64,000 nt of DNA from Mermis nigrescens (GCA_036768485.1 JAVLUZ010000145.1:2844756-2908755); one strand, 5' to 3'; positions 23,101-37,100 are shown, counted from the stretch's first letter. Translations and numbers: made by a program. The notes: generated by a model from the sequence alone, not told the origin.

Positions 23101-26100
23101 GATTGGAAGTACGTATCGTAAAGCACAGTTTACATTGTAAACTGCTCTTTGCAATGCAAAGTGCACTTTACACTTTAAACCGCAGTTTATGCGAATGGTT
23201 GTTTAACGTTTCAGACTTACCCGTGTTCGAAACCGGTGGGCGCGGTCGAACAGAGCCACTTGGTCCTCTGTTTGGTCGAATACAAAAACAACATGACCAA
23301 CGAAGCGTGTCGAAATTTTTTAACCCGTATCGAAGCGATTATGTTCACCGATTTTAATCTGGTCGGTCGATTCGTCCGGACGTGTAAAGCGGACATTGAG
23401 CGGCTGAATTGCGGCCAGGGTCATTTCGCTCCGTCGGTCAAGAGTCAGATTAAACAGCAGGCTAGGGTTAGGAGAAGCTTTTTGCATTTTCAACTTTTTG
23501 AAAATTCTCTTGGATACTATTCCTACTTTTGAACGTTCACTTTACACAGTACTTATAATTTACACACATTGAGGTCACTTTGCACAATATTTATAGTTTA
23601 CTAACATTGAGGTATTGCTGCATTAGCCTGATTATGGTCTTTCTCAAACTTTTGCGTTCGTCGTTCATTGATCGCTCGCTAGTAGATATTTTTTGCGAAT
23701 TATCGATCCGGTGTAATGTGCTTTTCAATCGTTTTAAGCTTAAAATACTCGCGGATGCGTTGCGATTATGGAATATAGATCAGTCGATTATGTCGCTGTG
23801 TGTATAGTGTTTTACGAAATTCTTGAGACTTTGCTTACAGTATGAAGATTCGAAAGTTTCAACAATTCAGCCAATCGGCAAAGAGCACTTTTTTAGTAAC
23901 CGGTTTCATACATACGTGCACAGCATTGAAATTCTGGGGGATGAAATTATAACATGCCTTTTTTGGGTCCGAAAATGGTAGGTATGCGTCAAAAACATCG
24001 CTTTCCAGCGTTTCTGACGATGCTATCATGGCGCGAAGCGCCTAAAATATGGCAATTTTGAGCGAAGAGATAGCTAAAAGCGCTTAAAAAATCATCTCGT
24101 CTTCAAATTTTGAAGAAAATTTTTGGGAACTTTTAAAAAATCGTCAATTCTGGGGGGGGTGAAAAAATTTTTGCGTGGGTGAAAAGTTTTTATTCACCTT
24201 ACAGCTAGAAATACGGAGTTCAACTCTGCGCGCTATATATGTAGGTGTTTTTTTTGTGCGACGCTGCTTGTTACGCTATCACAGCTCCTAAGAGCTAAGC
24301 TGACCCAGAGTTTCAAAAATAGATTCCCAAGGTCGGTAGTTCAGCGGCGGGTGAAATACAAAAATTTGGGGCTACTAAATTTTGAGTTATAGCCTTTTTT
24401 GCAGGTCAAATATGAAAAATGGCTAAAACAACCGTAAATAACATGTTTCAGAGCGTGCATTTTAAAGTACCATTTGTTCAATTCTGACTAGTTTCGTCAT
24501 TCTCGTAAAAAATATGAGGATTCATCGAAAGCTTTNNNNNNNNNNNNNNNNNNNNNNNNNNNNNNNNNNNNNNNNNNNNNNNNNNNNNNNNNNNNNNNNN
24601 NNNNNNNNNNNNNNNNNNNNNNNNNNNNNNNNNNNAACAAGAAGGAAGCGCGCCAGCATTCACGTGCGCGCTTCCTTGTTGGCGCTATTAATAGCTAAAT
24701 TGCACCGTCCGCATCGCCAGATTAACGGGATGATGGAGGTTAATGGCGCTGAATAGAAAAAGAGATGATGGCGCATGATGGACGTAACGCGGCGCTCGTG
24801 ACGCACCATCCAATATCATTCGGAGGGTGATGGCGCGTCACTCACGGCGACCACTGTAATTTGAAATTTTTGAGCTAATGAATTGCTAAAAAGACTTAAA
24901 AAGGCACTTTTTCTATGAATTTTTAGAAAATTTTTGGGAACCTTCGAAAAAGTGCGGATTCCGTTGGGGGGGCCTAAAAATTTCTAAAGGAGAAGTGAAC
25001 CTCCCCAGCCCCCAAGATCATGTATGGTGGGGATCCCCCAATCCCTCTTGTTAGTAGCAGGATCCCCACCTACCTGTTATAGGTAATGGCACTAGGTTCA
25101 TACTGTATTTCGGCGTGGGCTTACTGTAGCTTATTCAATAGCGATCTTGCAGACTCGACCCGCAGTTGTATCAGGCGTGCAAAGCCGACGCCGAATCGAA
25201 ATGCGGTCATAAGTCTTATTGGGTTCAGCCTGCGGAACGGGGTAAAGACTCGCACGCTCAGCACGGACCGGACGCCGGGACGATGGTTTTAACGTGCCTC
25301 TATAGACACGCTTATACGGACGCCGCTTTGACGCCGGATTTGAGAGTTAATATTTATTTTTTAATTTTTTCCAGTCTTTTAAATTTTTAATATCGATTTT
25401 GTTGTTATTAATTATTTTGATTATTATTAACATACATTTTTATTAATTTATTTTTCGATTTTTTCAGTTTTTTTCCTCAAATTTTTAATATTGATTTTAT
25501 TATTATTATTATTTCGATTATTATTATTAAGACTGATTTTTATTAATTTATTTTTCAGTAATTTTTCACTTGTTTGTTTGACCATTTAAAAATTGGATTT
25601 GCGAATAATCGTTACTCGAAATGGCTGGAAATTCGGGTAGTATGACAAATTTTTCAGCATTTGCCTAAGAGTGCCGAAACGCCTGAAATGGGCTACAATT
25701 AAAATATTTAGAAAAATTGACGGAATGAAATAAGTCGAATCGATCAAATAAATTTGGCTTTGACCTTATTAGTGTTCTGTGATACTCTTTTCAGTTATCG
25801 GATACCTGCTGGGCCGTGCCGTTTGTGTTCATGGCTGACCTTTGACCCTTTTTTGATCTTTGACCTTTTTTGACTGATCTGATATTCTTTCAGTCATCTG
25901 ATACCTGCTGGACCACTGCCTTTTGTGTTCATGGCTGACCTTTGACCCTTCTTTGATCTTTGACCTTTTTTGATCTTTGACTTTTTTTGACTGATCTGAT
26001 ATTCTTTCACTTATCTGATACCTGCTGGGCAATGCCTTCTTTGTCTTCATGGCTGACCTTTGACCCTTCTTTGATCTTTGAACTTTTTTCGACTGATCTG

Positions 26101-29100
26101 ATATTCTTTTATTTTTCGGATACCTGCTGGGCCGATGCTTTTTGTGTTCATTGCTGACCTTTGACCCTTCCTTTTTTATCTTTGACCTTTTTGACGGATC
26201 TGATTTATTTTAAGTTTTCGGATACCTGCTGGGCCGATGCTTTTTGTGCTTATGACTGACCTTTAACCCTTCTTTGATCTTTGACCCTTTTTACTAATCT
26301 GGTATTTCTTTCAGTTATCGGATACCTGTGCGGCCGAAGTGCGCCGCGTGATGCGGGAGCGAGCCATTAGCGTGCGGCTGCTGCCCGAAATCGAGCAAGC
26401 CTGTCTCAAAGACCTCGGCGAACATTGCGCGCATAAAACCAAGCCCGGCGAGGTACATAACCTTATGTGGGCTCAAAATTTTGGCCGGGCGATCGGCTTT
26501 TAAAACAGACAAATTTGGGATGGGCCAAAGTCGTAGTTTGTGCAGGAGCTAAGATTGTTGTCTATTTCCCCTTTTTATTCACATACATAATTACTCACTT
26601 TAAAATTGAGGTTGAAAAATCTACAGAACGGGTTTGAAAACAGGCCGTTATTAAGTGTTAGTTAGGTTTATCAGAATGGAAATGTTCAAATTTCAGACAT
26701 TGGCGGTAGTTTTGGAGCAGTCTTGTAGTGAAGACACTTGAGCCTATAAATTCATTCAAATCAAGCTCTTGTGATAATTATTTTTCAAATTCTAAATAGC
26801 TAATGTAATGTCACGATTTATTTAATCAAATTTGTTACTATAGAGTTAAGCGTAAAAACAGCACAGCATTTTCAAGATTTACAGTGGTCGCCATGAAATA
26901 TGACGCGCTATCATCCTCAGAATTATGATAGAGGATGCGTTGCAAGCGCCTGCGATTACATCCATCATGCGCTATCATCTCTTTTTTCTATTAAGCGCCA
27001 TTAACCTCTATCATCCCATTAATCTGGCGATGCGGACGGCACAATTTAGCTATTAATAGCGCCAGCAAGAAGGAAGTGCGCCAGCATTTACGTGCAGCGC
27101 TTCCTTGTTGGCGCTATTAATAGCTAAATTCAGCCGTCGCATCGCCAGATTAAAGGGATGATAGAGGTTAATGGCGCTTAATAGAAAAAAGAGATGATAG
27201 CGCATCATCTTTCATGGCGACCAATGTAAGTTCACCGGAGTCTGAATGGACACTGTTCAGAGCTTACACTACTGCGCCATGAATGTTTACGCTTCAATAA
27301 GCTTCAAAGGATGATAGAGCTTGTTAGGGGTTATATCTTAAACACGTCGGTCCTATTTCCACCCACGCATGACCGACGTGTTAACACATATATCCCTTAG
27401 CAAGCTCTATCATCCTTCGGAGCATATTAAAACGTAAACATTCGTAGCGAGCACTATACAAGCAGTCCGCTCGTTTTCAAAGTGGGCTAATTGTTAAGGC
27501 ATTTAAGCTTATTAATTCACTCGAGTTATGTCACAAGCTTTTATGGAAAATTTTTTAAATTCCGTTTGTTACTGTAAAATTTGGCTTAAAAATAGCAGAT
27601 CGTTTTGAATTATTAAGTTTGTCAGAGTCTGAATGTCGAACTCAGGCACTTAAACATATAAATTCCCTCAAATTTAACTTTACAAAAAATTTTATTTTGA
27701 ATTCTGTTTGTTACTATATAGATCTAGCTTAAAACAGCAGAGCATTTTCAAATATTAAGTTAATCAGAGTCTGAATGTTGAAAATTCAGAGATTACAAAC
27801 AGCCCGTCCATTTGCAAAAGTGGCTAATTTTGAAGGCACTTGAACTTATAAATTCAGTCAAATTACATAAGCTGTTATAAAAATTCTTTAAATTTCGTTT
27901 GTTACTGTAAAATTTGGCTTAAAAAGAGCAGATCGTTTTAAGCATTATGTTATTACAGTGCTCGCCACAAATGTTTACGTTTTAATATGCTCCATAGGAT
28001 GATTAGAGCTTGTTAAGGCTTATATGTTCGAAACGTCGGTCGTGCGTGGGCGGAAACAGGACCGACGTGTTAAAGATATAACCTAACAAGCTCTAAAGCT
28101 TTCAAAGCGTAAACATTCGTTGCGAGTAGTGTAGAGCCCAGTATCGAATATTCAAACGTTGTACAACCATCCGCTAATTTTTAGCAGTGATTGATAGTTG
28201 AAGCACTCAAGCTTATAAATTCACTCAAATTAGGCTTTTGTACATAAGACTTAGGTTCTAGTTCTTAACTGTATAACACGTTTAAGAACAGTGTATTTTT
28301 CAAGACTTAGGTTTATCGAAATTGAAATAACCAAAATTTAAAAAATATGAGCTAGCCGATGATTGTTAAGCTGTAATTGACAGATAGAGCACTTAAATAA
28401 GGATAAAAATCCATGCAAACTATGCTTTTGCGAGATTTTTTTTAAATTTTTAATTCTATTTGTCACTTTACATTTCGATTCTTAGAATAGCAGACCATTT
28501 TCTAGTGTTACGTAGGTTTATCAGAGGATAAATGTCGATTTGCATGCATTCTATCCAAGCACGACGCTCTTGTTTAACAGAGATTGAAATGTATTTGTTA
28601 CTATGGAATAGAATCTAAAATAAAATCGTGTTCTGTTGGGTTTATCGGAGTTAAAATGCTTAAAATTAAAAAAATACAATCGGGTTGATGGTTTTTTGCA
28701 GTAATTGATAGATTAAAGACTTAAGCATAAAAATTCAAGCAAATCATGCTTTCGTAAGACTTTTAAAATCTTTTAATTTTTTAAAACTATTATCTATTGT
28801 TAGGTTTATAAGAGTATAAATGTCAATTTTCATGGGTTTCAAAGAAGATGTATTATAAAAATTGTCTGAGCTTTTGTTTGAATTTGCTCTATTTGTGTCA
28901 TTCGATTTTGTGTTTTCACTTCGTTTATTGGTTCGTGTCATATTTTTCTTTTTTATTTCACGTTTTTAGATTAAAATTTATTAAAAATATTGAATATTTT
29001 TCATCGTTAGTTTCTCGCACGCAATCTTGTTCTTTCACAAGGAAATGATGTGCCTGCAAGAAAAGATGGACTCGTTGTCAGACGCGTGTAAAGTGCAGAT

Positions 29101-29254
29101 GAAAAATTTTACCATGTTAGCTAAATCGGAAGATAGCCGACTCGATAGGGCGCTTTACAGGGTTTGTAGGCCGGTTATCGACGAATATTGTAAGGTAAGT
29201 TAAAATTTTTTTATAATTTATCAATCTTCAATTAAATAATTAATCTGTGTTCGA

Positions 29255-29293
<39 letters not shown>

Positions 29294-29379
29294 GCAATAA
29301 CAAATAATAAAAAAGTAACGATGATATAATAATTATAATATTAATAATTATAATAATAAATAAAATAATAATAATAACA

Positions 29380-29417
<38 letters not shown>

Positions 29418-29500
29418 GAATAATGATAATGGCAATAATAAATAATGGTAATGATAATAATAATAATAATGATAATGATAATAATAACAATAATAATAAT

Positions 29501-29577
<77 letters not shown>

Positions 29578-32500
29578 GTAATAATATAAATAATAATAAT
29601 TTTTGAATTTTCGAGTAATATGTAATATGATACAAGCGAATTAGCCGGGTATCACATTATTAATCTATGCCGATAATTTGCAGAGGTTACGAAACGAATG
29701 TAAGTGTTTCGAATGACGTTATTAAAAAATTTATCTCTTCAAAATCTCCGTCATTAATGCTTTGTTTAAGTACTTATGCCATTATTTGTAATTGAAATCT
29801 TCAAAAAAATTCCTCGTTTCTGTTAAATTTTACATATGAGAAGTACACTACCAAAACTTGAACAACTCTGTTTTTACCACACTAAAATCGCTACTGTACC
29901 ATATTATAGTACCCAAAATTTGTGTGTACAAAATGTACAAAGACTTTTGGGGACCATCTTTGTACATGTACGAACGCACCCTGTACAAAAAAAACACTGG
30001 TATGTACATTGACGGATCAAAATTTTAGAAGGTACATAGTCGGGCACCGGGGAGGGATTAGGTGATATGCAATTTTTGACTAAAAAATCACAAAAAACCA
30101 CGTAAAAATAGCCTTAAATACAAAATTTTGCCAAAAAATCGCAAAGGGGTGGAAAATCTCTGAATTCATGGACAGCGGATGACCGACATCGGGTTAGGGC
30201 CCCATGCGCCTCCAAGGCCAAAAATTTAATCCCTCCCCCATTTTTGCCATAAAACACGCGTTTCGGGTAATTTGAGCTATTATGTACATGTTTAGTGCTA
30301 AAAAGATTTTACTCTTTTATATATTTTTGTTCTTTTCATTATATTTTCAATAATCGGATTCAATTCACTTTATCCAGGTAACTTTTTCTCATCGACTTTC
30401 ATGTTGTGTCTTATTTTTTATTTAATTACATATTTTTGAATTTTTCCCATTTTAAAAGCTTCTGCATTTTTTGCAGGATTCCTAGGACAAGACAACGATC
30501 ATGGCGAAGTGATCGAATGCATAGTACAAAATAAGGGTGTCCCTGAAATGACCAATAAATGCAGGACCTACGTTAATCATATTGAATTGGTAAATACAGT
30601 CCGATTCGTTTATTAAACACCCTGAGGGGACCAATGGGTTCCGTGTTTACTAACCGATTGTGCTTACTAACCGAGTTGGCAATAATTTAAGTCTACGTGT
30701 CACACAGCGCTTTTATAGCCAAAAGTACAATAATATGATAGAACATTTCTACATACATATAGCGATTCTGAGCTTTATTGTGCACAAAGCGCGTTTAATA
30801 TCCAGAACGACGTGTTTACTAACCGGTTTAACTTGAAAAAGTGAATTACAGTGTCTTTAAGTCACTTTTCTTGTCAGTTTTTTACTAACCGAGGTCTTTA
30901 CCGTTGACATATACCCACGATCTTATGGAACCGTGTTTATTATCCGTAAGCCGGGTGCTTATTAAGCAAGTTTCTATCTGTGATAAACATATGTACATGC
31001 ACAACGTGGGAATTCTGGTAGGGGTGAAAATTTAAAGTGCCTTTTTGGGCCAATAAATGGTGGGTACGCTTAGAAAACATCGTTTTCGGCGTTTAAGACG
31101 TTGCTCTATCTTTTGGGAGCATAAAATATGAAAAAATTCCGAGAAAAATCAAAAAAGTCAAAGAAACTTGACAAAATTTATTTAAATATGATTGTATGGC
31201 TCAAAGCACCGAAAATTTTGACGCTTCCGAGCAATAGATAGCAAAAAAGCGCATAAAAATACCTCGACGAATTTTAGCATTTTTGAAACCCGAAAAATCG
31301 TGAATTCTGTGGGATGAAAGAATTTGGGGGGGGGTTTGAAACCCCCACCCAAGATCATGCATGGTGATAAAGCATAGCTGTTTGGCCGGGACCGGAGGGA
31401 GGATGTTCATTAAGCGGGGTTGTCTACTATCCGAGTGTTTTATTAACGAAATTCGACCATATGTACATACATACAATTCTGATTGCATTCATTCTGTATA
31501 TAAATTAATCATATTGACTGATTATTTTAGCAAAATTTTGATCTTTTATTGACTGATCGTCTTTTTTAGCAATTTTTGATCTTTTTTGAAAATTAATTTG
31601 TTTATTTAGGTTTTACTTTCCTTTTATGCATTTTTATTTATTTTTATCTTAATTTTTTCTAATTTCTCCTGTATGAAATTATCTTTATTCGCTTGATTTT
31701 GCGAACATTTTAAAAATTTTTATCTCTGTAAATTTATTCGATTAATCGAACAAGAGGGTTGGTTTAAATATTTCTTCAGTTTACAATGCTCTTCAAATAT
31801 CAGATATGTAAATATGTCGCATTTGAATTGACAAAGTGATGATTATTGCACATTAGAATCTTAAGCGTGATACGATAATTGACGATCGATGCTGATTTTT
31901 CAATTTTATCATAATTTTTCATTTATTGTATCAAAATTAGCATTAATCGCTCGAGTTTGTAGATTTCTATGAAAGACTACGAAATTAGCTTCAAGTTTCG
32001 TCAAGCGTGTAAAAAAGACATCGAATTGAATTGCTTATCTGGTCGTCAAACTGATAAGTAATCGCTAAAGTTAATTGACATCATATTTTTAATTATTAAA
32101 CAGATAAATCCATCATATAATTATATGTACTTTAAGTGAATATTAAGTTTTACAAATGCATACATATTTAATAAAATAGATGGACAAGATATTTTTCTAA
32201 CATTCCTTCCTAAATTTGAATAAAAATTGAATTCTCTAATTAGTTATGCATGTTTTTTAACATTAATTCTGACTTTGTGTCAAAAAATTGATCAAATCTT
32301 AATTTCTGATCTGACGCTGAAAATAGCAGGAATTAATGTTTCGTACAAAATTGGCAAGGGGGCATAAATAGTCTCAAGTTTTTGGCCAAAAACTTCAAAA
32401 AGCACTTTAAATGACTTAAAATGTAAATTTTCGCCAAAAATGGCAGACGTGAAGAATGACCGACTTTGGTTTTTGGTTCCTGCCGACTTTATTTTGGAAA

Positions 32501-34056
32501 TTTCGTTTGTTGGCCATTTTTTTGGTGTTTTTTGCCATTTTTGGTTAGAAATTAGATTGATGGTTTTTTCATTCCCTAAGGGCCGTATGACAGAAAGCGG
32601 AATAAGTTATTCCTGGGATAAGCCCTATTCCTGGAATAGCTATTCTCGTAATAAAACTTATTCTCGTGATAGCTATTCCTGGAGTTAAGGGACGGAATAA
32701 GCTATCCCAGGAATTAGAAAATTTGGTATTACAGAACGCGAAATACGCGAGGAATAGCTATTCCTGGGATAACTGAATCTATCCCAGGGTTAAGCTATGC
32801 ATTCCATTAGTTTTGTGTATAGATTGCCCGTCTAACGCATACTGCATACTGCAATCACGTCACGTTATTCGTTCGAAATCATAGGACGTAAATACAATGT
32901 TGTGTGTAGCGCGCGTGTAAGTTGTGCATTGATGCATGGAATTGACTTGAGTTGAGACTTCTGGATGCTACTAAATAAATTTTTTATAATTTGGTTCAAT
33001 GAAGGCGCTTGCTTGCTTCTACGGAAAACAAAAAATAAAAATAAACCATTCGAGATCAAAAAATTTATCATAGTTTGCGCATGGAAAACTACTTTTTTGT
33101 GTACTCATGGTGAATATTCCTGTCAACTTGTTCATTATACTTACTACTTACTGCATTAATTTTTCAAATCACTCCACTCGGCGTGTTTAGTAATGCATGA
33201 TCGAAAAATTTTAAAATCACTTTACCAAGAGTTTAACTAGACGAGCTGCACTCGTGGAGCAAACGCACTAGAAAAATTTCTGCATCTTTTTGATCGTAAA
33301 TACAAGCGAGAATAACGATATTGAATTTCTGGATAAAGAGGAATTGATTAACTGTCTTATTGAAATTTTTCGACACATTTACATCCTTTAAGACCGCGTT
33401 AGAAACGATTTTTACTACTATTCCGCTGACTTATACCTGCTCTGACCAGGTATAAAATGGCGGAATAAAAGCGGCCGTTTTTATTCCCGAGATAACTAAT
33501 TTCGCCTTCTGTCATACCGCTTATTTTTATTCCGCCGTTTTATCCCGAGGTTAGCGCCCGGAACGGCGCTATTCCGCGTTCTGTCATACCAACTTTATTC
33601 CTGGAATATCACTGTTTATTCCGCTTTCTGTAATACCGAAATATTTTATTCCGCCCTCTTATCCCACTGTTTTATCCTGGAATAGCACTATTCCGCGTTC
33701 TGTCATACGGCCCTAAAAATGACCGCTAACCCTTACCCAAAACTTCAACTGTCAGTGTTATATGTTTTTGTGTTTTTTTTGCTTTTTGCTCGGGTTTTTG
33801 TCAGTTATTTATAATTCTTATAATTTGAATATAATCGTAAAGCCTATATATCCAACTTTATTACATATATGTAACGACTCTTGTACGGCAGACTTACTAA
33901 CCATTGTATTGAGATTTTTGTTCTTTCATATGTACATATGTTATAGTCTCATTTTTTCCTTTTTCCCATTCTTTACTTGGCATTTTAAATTGTTTATGTA
34001 TTATATTATGTATCTTTTATAATGTTGATTTTATTATTATTAATATTAATTACTAC

Positions 34057-34089
<33 letters not shown>

Positions 34090-34096
34090 TTTGTTA

Positions 34097-34142
<46 letters not shown>

Positions 34143-37100
34143 ATTTTGTTGTTTTATTATTGTTATTATTATTATTATGATTGTTATTTTGGTATTTTAT
34201 TATTATTATTATTATCTCTTTATCATGTTTTGCCCGTAGAATCAGTATTATTCGCTGCCTGAGCGACATTATTGTTCATCGGGCTTTGTTGAACGAAGGC
34301 CCGGATATTAGCCGAGACTGCAGGAAGCAAATGAAGGCCGAACATTTCAAAATGGATACGGTATTGTATTTTTATTTACATTATTTTTCCGTGTTTTATT
34401 TTTTATACATTTTGTCGCAAACGTATTTAGAATCGGTCAAAACTAGTGGAAAATTATGGAGCAACAAAAATTTTGAAAAAGAAGAAAAAAACAATTGGCA
34501 ATTATAAATTTTTAACTAAAACTGCAAATTACAGCGACTTTCTATTCTTTGTCAAAATCGGGACAAAATATGGTAGAAGTAACGTCCCGCTAAGCTTTGC
34601 AAACTAACCTAATTTTGCGGTACCTCGCCCTCCTTACAGTCCTGGCTAAGTTATGTAAAATGAAAATAATAATTCTGCAAGTCCTTATTCATACGTGTAA
34701 CGGTAGGATGTAGATCATACGTGATCTAGGGGGGTTCGCCCCTCCCGCAAATATCTTTTCCACCCTCCCCCATAACTGTCGATTTTTTGAAAGTCCCAGA
34801 AATTTTCTGGAAATTTGTAGAAAAGATGCTTTTTTTAAAGCGTTTTTAGCTATCTATTTGCTCGAAAGTGCCAAATTTTTCGGCGCTTCGCGCCATTATA
34901 CTCATGCTTTGACTAAATTTAGTTTACTTTTTGAATTTTTTATCAAAATTCTCCGATTTGTATGCTCTAGAAAGATAGAGCATTTTCGAACCCAAAAAAG
35001 GCCCTCCATAATTTCATTTCCCCCTCTGGAGTTCCCATGCTGTGCGTGTATGATGGGTACTCCATTTGAAGTTGATTGTTCCCATGCCCCGGAAGCCAGA
35101 AAATTTTTTTACCCCTTCCCCTGTGTTTTTTTTGTGTGAAAAACTTGCGTGTTTCGGCTCTTTTCAAGTGTTTTTTGGCCGTTGTTTTGCCGAAATTAAA
35201 GGTTACCTCCCCCTCCCGTAACAATGGCGGAGGACAACACGAAATTTTACGCCATTAAATTTAGAGCTGTGCCGGGGCCAGGCCCCGGCCCCGGGCCGGG
35301 GCCGGGGCCAGTGTTATAATTGATTATAATGTAGAAAATTGATAATGTTTTGAGCAGATTTACCTTCAAGCTCAATTTCAAGCAACACCACACATCTTGC
35401 TAATTCAAATCTTTATTCTATTATGTCAGGTTGGTGCAAATTTCTAGTTAATAATCAAAATTGACATTTTGAATTGCAATTCATATAGCCGGGCTTTCCA
35501 GCTTGCTTGGTAGCAGACAGCTACGTTTATCAGAACAAATAGAATAATAAGCCTAAAAAAGTGCGAAGTAAAGCTAATTGAAAAACGCGTCCAAGTCAGA
35601 GGAGTTAAATCCATACATGGGCCGCTCAAAAATTATAGGGTCCCAAAACTTTTCGAAGTCAAAAAGCGCCTGATAATATATGGTAGGGCGAAAAAACACC
35701 GTTTTCTTGCGTTTCTCAATGAGAGCTATCCATTAGCATCAAAAAATCGCAGAAACACAAAAAAATTCTGAAAATCAATTTCTGGGGCGTCTAGCGGATT
35801 TTTTTGGGGGAGAGTATGAATTCTGGTGGTCTAGACCATAGGTGGGCAGCACCGAAATTTTGGGAGTGTGAAAAAATTTCTGGGGGTGGTGGTGAAAAAC
35901 ACCATTTCCGACGTTTCTCGTCGAGCACTCTCCCTTGGCATCAAAAAATCGCTAAAAAAGCAAAAAAATTTCAAAAATTGAATTCCGGCGGATATTCCAA
36001 CTTCTGGGGGATGCATACCCCTAACCCCCCACGCCCACGTCCCAAGCCTCCCAATGCCCATGTTCTGTTATATCTTGTAATCCCAACAAATATTAACGCT
36101 TGACGCGCATATCTACTAGCAAGAATATATATGTACATAGGTATAAGGGGTAGGGTAGGGTCGTACTATGAACAAGGTAAAGCACGCTTTACTTGGCCCA
36201 GGCCAGGCCCCGGCCCCGGCCCCGGCAAAAAAGGCGGCCCCGGCACAGCTCTAATTAAATTTATGGTTGTGTTGGTTTAAACTAGAAATATGTCCTTCCT
36301 GTCATACGCTCTTAAGTTAACAACTTTAACCTATTCCAATTGTCAGATTTTTCATTAGGAAATTCGATTCCTCTTCATCGTATAGATGCCGAAAGTCAGG
36401 TCGGCAGGGGGGTTTAAAGTCCCAGAAATTTAAAACCGTAAATTTGAGGTTCACGATTTTTTTGCTGGTCTAACGACCAAAATGGTCAAGATAGCCTACG
36501 TGTTTTCGAGGTAATATCGCTTTATGAAAGCAGTGAGGGGCGCACCTGGGCATTAGGGGTTTGGGGGTATGCACTCCCCCCCCCCCCGAGAAACCAAAAT
36601 ATCCCCAAGAATTCAATTTTTGAAATTTTTCTGTTTCCCCCAATTTTTTGATGCCAATGGATAGTGCTCGATGAGAAACATTGAAAAATGGTGTTTTTAT
36701 CCATAATACCACTTTTAGGGCTATTTTTTACCTTTGGAAAATATCACATTCCCCCGGAATTTAGATGCCGCCCACCTATGGTGAAGGGGGTATCACGCCC
36801 CTGAGTTCTGAAAAACTGATAGCTACAGTTGTCGCCATGAAAGATGACGCGCTATGACCCTCAGAATTATAATAGATGGTGCGTCGCGAGCGCCGCGTTT
36901 CGTCCATCATGCGCTATTATCTCTTTTTTATTATACGCCATTAATCTGTATCATCCCGTTAATCTGGCGATGCGGACAGCGCAGTTTAGCTATTTATAGC
37001 GCCAACAAGAAGGAAGCGCGCACGTGAATGCTGGAAGCGCACACGTGAATGTCGTTCTATATTTAGGCGAGCCATGTTTAAAATCAATATTTTTGCAAGC

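Larger units (their letters stand above)
26590..28815. repeat. Degenerate tandem repeat filling intron 6
   Basis: About seven diverged units share an ordered set of blocks: ACTTAAGCTTATAAATTCA, TTTGTTACTGTAAAATTTGG, AGCAGATCGTTTT and TTATCAGAGTCTGAATGT. Three MITEs (26882, 27267, 27956) interrupt the array. Confidence 0.75.

Noticed and set aside
25142..25152. Alternative GLG1 exon 5 start in phase 0 giving RSCR before LDP
   Set aside because: The second AG has the better acceptor context and the family has KLDP here; using the first AG only to match exon 4 would ignore the missing modules.
25829..26050. Minus-strand frame rich in Lys and Ser with an internal repeat
   Set aside because: It is the shadow of the minisatellite before exon 6.
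29232..29635. Open frames rich in Leu, Ile and Tyr on the minus strand
   Set aside because: They are translations of the (AAT)n microsatellite, not genes.
33230..33420. Possible transposase piece inside the Harbinger-like element
   Set aside because: Short stretches read like protein, but stops break all frames and no DDE motif could be identified.
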